Part shown: positions 62,949-64,000 of the stretch, one piece after another
Layout of the letters: each line of letters begins with the position of its first letter
Numbering within the stretch: position 1 is the first letter of the stretch
Assembly (NCBI GenBank): GCA_023410055.1
Contig: JAEYQK010000068.1
Location: 103,853-167,852, forward strand
From: Acidobacteriota bacterium
Lineage (GTDB): Bacteria > Acidobacteriota > Terriglobia > Terriglobales > Acidobacteriaceae
Length of the DNA stretch: 64,000 nt
Direction of reading: 5' to 3'
The notes under the pieces: model-generated
Databases searched by the model: none
The model's input: the letters and a program-made list of their open reading frames with translations, nothing else
Told to the model about the DNA's origin: nothing
Position numbers and translations under genes: made by a program

Positions 62949-63380
62949 ATGTCAACGTATTTCCCCAAAGAGGGGGAAATTGCGCGTAAATGGTTTGTCG
63001 TCGACGCATCCGGGCAGACGCTCGGACGGCTGGCGACCCGTGTTGCCCGAATTCTTTCGGGTAAGGACAGCCCGCGCTATACCCCGTTTATCGATACCGG
63101 CGATCATGTGATCGTCATCAACGCCGCCAAGGTGAAACTCACCGGCCTCAAGGCCGATGCCAAGGTGTATCGCCACTACACGGGATTCCCGGGTGGTCTG
63201 CGCGAGGAAGAGTTCACTAAGCGCCTGGCCCGCAAGCCTGAACTGATCGTAGAAGAAGCGATCAAAGGCATGCTGCCGAAGAGCAAGATGGGTCGTCAAA
63301 TGGCGACCAAGCTCAAGGTGTATCGCGACGACAAGCATCAGCACCAGGCTCAGAAGCCAGAAGTGCTGGCGTCGGCCTAA
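62949..63380 (+). CDS. rplM: 50S ribosomal protein L13
   Basis: A 143-residue ribosomal protein. It begins MSTYFPKEGEIARKWFVVDA and contains the L13 signature LGRLATRVARILSGKD plus YTPFIDTGDHVIVINAAKV and KGMLPKSKMGRQM. In frame, 28 more codons are open upstream (to 62865), but the L13 N-terminus and the promoter at 62812 support the ATG at 62949. rpsI follows 160 bp downstream, the usual order. Confidence 0.97.
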   Translation: MSTYFPKEGEIARKWFVVDASGQTLGRLATRVARILSGKDSPRYTPFIDTGDHVIVINAAKVKLTGLKADAKVYRHYTGFPGGLREEEFTKRLARKPELIVEEAIKGMLPKSKMGRQMATKLKVYRDDKHQHQAQKPEVLASA

Positions 63381-63540
63381 GGGACAAGGTTCGAGGTTTC
63401 AGATTCTCAAAGTAAAGCGGGGCTGGATTCAGTTTTGCTTTGAAGCGTTGGAGCTTTGAATCGTTGAACCTTGTTACAAACGAGATTTCAGCTGCGGGCA
63501 CAAGTCCGGCAGCAATTAAGACGAATTTAAGAGCAAACAC

Positions 63541-63936
63541 ATGGCTGATCTGGTTCAGTATTACGGAACGGGGCGCCGCAAGTCGTCGGTAGCCCGCGTG
63601 TTTTTGCGCCCCGGAACGGGCGCCATCAAGGTCAATGGCAAGGCGTTCGACGAGTATTTCGTGACCGATGCGCAGCGCATTGACGCGAAGTCGCCGCTCG
63701 TGTTGACCGAAACCACCAACACCTTCGACATCGTGGCGAATTGCAGCGGTGGCGGTGTCAACGGCCAGGCCGGCGCAATGAAGATGGGTATCGCGCGCGC
63801 TCTGCTGGAGTTCAACCCGGAACTTCGCGGCAAGGTAAAGGCTGAAGGCTTCCTGACTCGCGACTCGCGTATGAAAGAGCGCAAGAAGTACGGTCAGAAG
63901 GGCGCTCGTAAACGCTTCCAGTTCAGCAAGCGCTAG
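63541..63936 (+). CDS. rpsI: 30S ribosomal protein S9
   Basis: A 131-residue ribosomal protein with YYGTGRRKSSVARVFLRPGTG at the start, GGGVNGQAGAMKMGIARAL and a C-terminal SRMKERKKYGQKGARKRFQFSKR, whose basic tail reaches the tRNA anticodon in the P site. It is cotranscribed with rplM. The 160-bp gap between them contains short words repeated like CGTTGGAGC/CGTTGAACC, without a gene. Confidence 0.97.
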   Translation: MADLVQYYGTGRRKSSVARVFLRPGTGAIKVNGKAFDEYFVTDAQRIDAKSPLVLTETTNTFDIVANCSGGGVNGQAGAMKMGIARALLEFNPELRGKVKAEGFLTRDSRMKERKKYGQKGARKRFQFSKR

Positions 63937-63957
63937 TCTTTGGGATCGTGTGGCGGC

Positions 63958-63983
63958 CGGGGGATGCCCCCGCGCCCGTTTTT
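63958..63983 (+). terminator. terminator-like hairpin after rpsI
   Basis: A 6-bp stem CGGGGG / CCCCCG with an ATG loop, followed six bases later by TTTTT. It is a plausible terminator for rplM-rpsI. Confidence 0.6.
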
Positions 63984-64000
63984 GGGGCCAAAAATTTTTT

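Overview
The window looks like chromosome from an Acidobacteriota member, probably class Terriglobia and a relative of Koribacter. This is inferred from gene content: an Oar-type TonB-dependent receptor with an N-terminal carboxypeptidase-like domain, a VWFA-related secreted protein, a giant surface protein that ends in a membrane/lipobox-like tail, the N-terminal domain of the regulator at 26380-27741, and many REP-like hairpins and short repeats between and even inside genes. No rRNA or tRNA gene was found.

Layout. 186-7244 holds an acetyltransferase, an FAD oxidoreductase, a three-gene split-DsbD set (CcdA, TlpA-like, DsbD-alpha-like), a transaldolase and an FAH-family enzyme. 7260-8420 is a repeat-rich gap with hairpins and a decayed REP-type transposase. 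8426-11832 carries pmbA, ppa and tldD. 11994-18016 has a protein with a C-terminal PD-(D/E)XK-like nuclease motif, a UvrC-like protein interrupted by a REP pair, a TonB-like protein, a secreted protein and mnmE.

18143-40469 reads as one carbohydrate locus: a receptor, a GH99 and a GH92 mannosidase, three metallophosphoesterases, a histidine phosphatase, a membrane regulator, an FHS-type sugar transporter, a ROK kinase and mannose-6-phosphate isomerase. My inference is uptake and breakdown of alpha-mannan, possibly phosphorylated (fungal) mannan: phosphatases and mannosidases outside the cytoplasm, then kinase and ManA feeding fructose-6-phosphate.

40473-41566 is a small accessory island with a MazF/PemK-like toxin, a candidate antitoxin, a CRP-like palindrome at its promoter and a frameshifted IS1-type transposase remnant. 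Next to it, 41567-46210 is a tightly coupled four-gene operon: MBOAT acyltransferase, SGNH protein, fatty-acyl-AMP ligase-like enzyme and acyl carrier protein. These are the same four protein classes as the Dlt system, with the adenylating enzyme apparently replaced. I consider this and the mannan locus the most interesting systems here.

46445-63936 is mostly core: accD, tgt (carrying an in-frame repeat insertion), yajC-secD-secF, a TonB-ExbB-ExbD-ExbD operon with a TPR lipoprotein, a biotin carboxylase plus carrier protein, a quinone oxidoreductase, an AsmA-like protein and rplM-rpsI.
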